Source: Bacteroidota bacterium
GTDB taxonomy: Bacteria; Bacteroidota; Bacteroidia; NS11-12g; UBA955
NCBI GenBank assembly: GCA_030836345.1
Contig: JAURQA010000095.1
Location: forward strand, 1 to 7,126
Length of the DNA stretch: 7,126 nucleotides
Direction of reading: 5' to 3'
Shown here piece by piece: positions 5,050 to 7,126 of the stretch; position 1 is the first letter of the stretch, and each line of letters starts with the position of its first letter. The notes under the pieces are model-generated. The model did no database searches, was not told the origin of the DNA, and saw only the letters and a list, made by a program, of their open reading frames with translations. A program made the translations under genes and the position numbers.

Positions 5050-7092
5050 TTAGTAGGATAAAAGCTCCGCTAACTTAGCCTTTACCTTTTTGGCATTGGG
5101 CAGCATAATGCTTTCTTGGCTCATGTTTAAGGGAACCGCCGGCAAGTTTTCTGTACCCATTATAGCAATGGGTGCATCCAAATCTTGGAAACATTCATTC
5201 GCCACTCTTCCAGCCAGGGCTTCAGCAAAGCTGTTTCGCACTGTTTCCTCTGTAAGCATAAGTACTTTGCCATGCTTTTTGGTTTGAGCAACCACCATTT
5301 CATGATCATACGGGGCCAGGGTTCGTAAATCCACCACCTCAATGGAACCATTTAGCTCCTTTGCGGCTTCTAGCGCCCAATAAACACCCATCCCATAAGT
5401 AATTACAACGGCACTTTCTCCATACTTCACCTTATCAGCAGCGGCCTCTTGCACCACGCGGCCCTTCCCAAACGGAATCACATAATCCTCATCGGGTTCC
5501 GGGTTTTTGGCCAGTTCTGTCCCTGGTACCTTGCTCCAATACAAGCCCTTATGCTCAAACATAAGCACCGGATTTGGATCATAATACGCCGATTTTAACA
5601 AGCCTTTCATATCTGCAGCGCAGCTGGGAAATGCTATTTTTATTCCTTTGATTGGCAGGATACTGCTTTCTACCGTTCCACTGTGATAGGGTCCCCCTCC
5701 GCCATAAGCGCCTGTAGGTACACGTATTACGGAAGATATAGGAAATTTTCCCATGCTTAAATAGCAACTTTTGCTCAGTTCTGTAACCAGTTGATTTACA
5801 CCAGGCCAAATGTAATCGGCAAACTGAATTTCCACTATAGGCTTGCATCCTACGGCACTAAATCCGGCGGTGCTTCCTACAATGTAAGCCTCTTGAATGG
5901 GAGTGTTAAACACACGTCCTTCTCCATATTTATCTCCCAGGGTGGCCGCTTCTCTAAAAACACCTCCCAATCGTTTTCCAACATCCTGCCCATAAAGCAA
6001 GGATTCAGGATGTTTCTTAAGGATCTCATCTACGGCAAATAAAGCCGCATCAACCATAACAATGGGCTCCTTGTCATCAGGTGCACGCTGGCCTGTTTCC
6101 TCAAGGATTGGGGTGGGGGCAAACTCATGTTCAAATAGCTGTTCAGGAGCGGGTTCATCCGCTGCCACAGCTCTATCAAACTGCTCTTGTATAAATGCTG
6201 CTTCTGCTACTCTAATGGTTTCTAATTCCGTAGCCAATAGACCTCTTCTAATGCATGTTTTTCGCAAAATTGGCCAAGGGTCTTCTGCGGTATCCTCCTC
6301 CATATCATGCCTGTACCACTCGCTACGCACTCCACTGGTGTGGTGCCCGAGTAGGGGACAGCTTGCATGTACAATCATGGGTTCTCTATTTTCGCGAACA
6401 AAGGTGATTGCTTTTTCCATGTCTTCATGGGACTTTTCGAAATTATTGCCTTTGATGCGCATGCGGCGCATTCCTTTAAAGCCTGCCGCGTAATGGTAGG
6501 CATCATTGGCCCGCATTTCATCGCCCGTGGCACTGATGCCCCAATCGTTGTCTTGCACCAAATATATAATAGGAAGCTTGTGTAATACAGCCATTTGGAA
6601 AGCCTCTGCTACTTCACCTTCCGTTACACTGCCATCGCCCAAGGAACAAATAACAATGGGTTTTTGATCACCCTCAAGTAAGCCTTGCTCCTCCTTATAC
6701 TTTATTCCGTGTGCAGCACCCGTTGCAGGGATGCATTGCATTCCTGTAGCACTGCTTTGATGTGGTATTAAAGGCATGCCATCTCTTCGCAAGGATGGAT
6801 GTGAGTAGTAGCTTCTTCCCCCGCTAAAGGGGTCATCGGCCTTTGCCAATAATTGCAACATGAGCTCATAGGGCTCCAGTCCAATGCCTAAAAGTATGCT
6901 TTCGTCACGATAATAGGGATAGACTACATCTATATCTTGCAATAAAAATGCCGTGGCTAATTGAATGGCTTCATGCCCTTTACTTGTGCTATGCACATAC
7001 TTAGTAATGGGCCTATTCTCATCGTATATATGTGCCATAGCTCTGGCTTGACACATTAATTTCCATGCTTTTAAAAGCGTCTTTTTCTGCAT
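5050..7092 (-). CDS. Fused E1 alpha/beta subunit of a branched-chain-type 2-oxoacid dehydrogenase
   Basis: This 680-residue protein joins the two E1 subunits that decarboxylate a 2-oxo acid with thiamine diphosphate and pass the acyl group to the lipoyl E2 partner. The alpha part (about 1-300) has TSKGHEA (36-42), YYRDE (60-64) and the thiamine-binding signature from GDGS (152-155) to Asn182 in QDNDWG. It also has the GHHTSGVRSEWYR loop (249-261), which matches the loop phosphorylated in animal enzymes. A Pro/Glu-rich linker (about 310-342) leads to the beta part (about 343-680), with GQDVG (368-372), the TPIQEAYIVG segment holding the likely cofactor-activating Glu401, GGGGPYHSGTVES (464-476) and VVDLRTLAPYD (586-596). 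Similar fused E1 proteins are common in Bacteroidota. The substrate is most likely branched-chain 2-oxo acids, but pyruvate-type use cannot be excluded. E2 and E3 are not in the window. The ATG at 7092 starts directly at the expected N-terminal helix. Confidence 0.94.
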   Translation of the reverse strand: MQKKTLLKAWKLMCQARAMAHIYDENRPITKYVHSTSKGHEAIQLATAFLLQDIDVVYPYYRDESILLGIGLEPYELMLQLLAKADDPFSGGRSYYSHPSLRRDGMPLIPHQSSATGMQCIPATGAAHGIKYKEEQGLLEGDQKPIVICSLGDGSVTEGEVAEAFQMAVLHKLPIIYLVQDNDWGISATGDEMRANDAYHYAAGFKGMRRMRIKGNNFEKSHEDMEKAITFVRENREPMIVHASCPLLGHHTSGVRSEWYRHDMEEDTAEDPWPILRKTCIRRGLLATELETIRVAEAAFIQEQFDRAVAADEPAPEQLFEHEFAPTPILEETGQRAPDDKEPIVMVDAALFAVDEILKKHPESLLYGQDVGKRLGGVFREAATLGDKYGEGRVFNTPIQEAYIVGSTAGFSAVGCKPIVEIQFADYIWPGVNQLVTELSKSCYLSMGKFPISSVIRVPTGAYGGGGPYHSGTVESSILPIKGIKIAFPSCAADMKGLLKSAYYDPNPVLMFEHKGLYWSKVPGTELAKNPEPDEDYVIPFGKGRVVQEAAADKVKYGESAVVITYGMGVYWALEAAKELNGSIEVVDLRTLAPYDHEMVVAQTKKHGKVLMLTEETVRNSFAEALAGRVANECFQDLDAPIAIMGTENLPAVPLNMSQESIMLPNAKKVKAKLAELLSY

Positions 7093-7103
7093 TTTTAGGT
7101 GAA

Positions 7104-7111
7104 CAAAAATA
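7104..7111 (-). promoter_or_regulatory. Candidate -7 promoter box of the E1 gene (TATTTTTG)
   Basis: On the minus strand TATTTTTG is a full match to TAnnTTTG and ends 11 bases before the E1 ATG. Only 15 bases remain upstream in the window, so a -33 element cannot be checked. If used, the mRNA leader would be only a few bases long. Confidence 0.5.
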
Positions 7112-7126
7112 GGTTAATTTTTAATA

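Noticed and set aside
5090..6585. Several open frames overlapping the E1 gene on both strands (the longest, 143 codons, at 6062-6493 plus strand)
   Set aside because: All are out of frame with or antisense to a well-conserved E1 protein and show Cys/Ser-rich compositions without recognisable motifs.

Overview
The window looks like chromosomal DNA of a member of the Bacteroidota, probably Flavobacteriia-like. The pointers are low G+C, a FecR-type anti-sigma protein with a C-terminal DUF4974-like domain, a fused E1 alpha/beta 2-oxoacid dehydrogenase, a bifunctional ribBA, and promoter boxes matching the Bacteroidota -7 consensus TAnnTTTG. The exact genus cannot be read from the sequence.

Layout. 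(1) Bases 1-536, plus strand: the C-terminal part of a family 2 glycosyltransferase of the dolichyl-phosphate mannose/glucose synthase-like kind, cut by the window edge. (2) Bases 664-1716, plus strand: a 64-codon ORF resembling the N-terminal segment of a FecR anti-sigma factor, then a FecR-like membrane anti-sigma protein in the same reading frame, separated from it by a single TAG stop. A convincing terminator follows at 1735-1760. No sigma factor or TonB-dependent receptor gene is nearby. (3) Bases 1759-3214, minus strand: ribBA (riboflavin biosynthesis) followed after one base by a small winged-helix-like protein. (4) Bases 3215-3407: an A/T-rich divergent promoter region. (5) Bases 3408-4973, plus strand: a full-length type I DNA methyltransferase subunit (HsdM) with no HsdS or HsdR beside it and with an altered catalytic motif IV (NPLF instead of NPP[FY]). 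(6) Bases 5050-7092, minus strand: a fused E1 alpha/beta subunit of a branched-chain-type 2-oxoacid dehydrogenase.

The genes do not form one pathway. ribBA and the E1 enzyme are core metabolism. The FecR pair and the lone HsdM look like accessory or remnant genes placed between core genes. No CRISPR array, tRNA, rRNA, insertion sequence or known riboswitch was seen. The points most worth following are the solitary HsdM with its NPLF motif, the possible split FecR gene, and the placement of -7 boxes only 5-11 bases before three start codons, which would imply very short or absent mRNA leaders. None of this amounts to a clear new multi-gene system.
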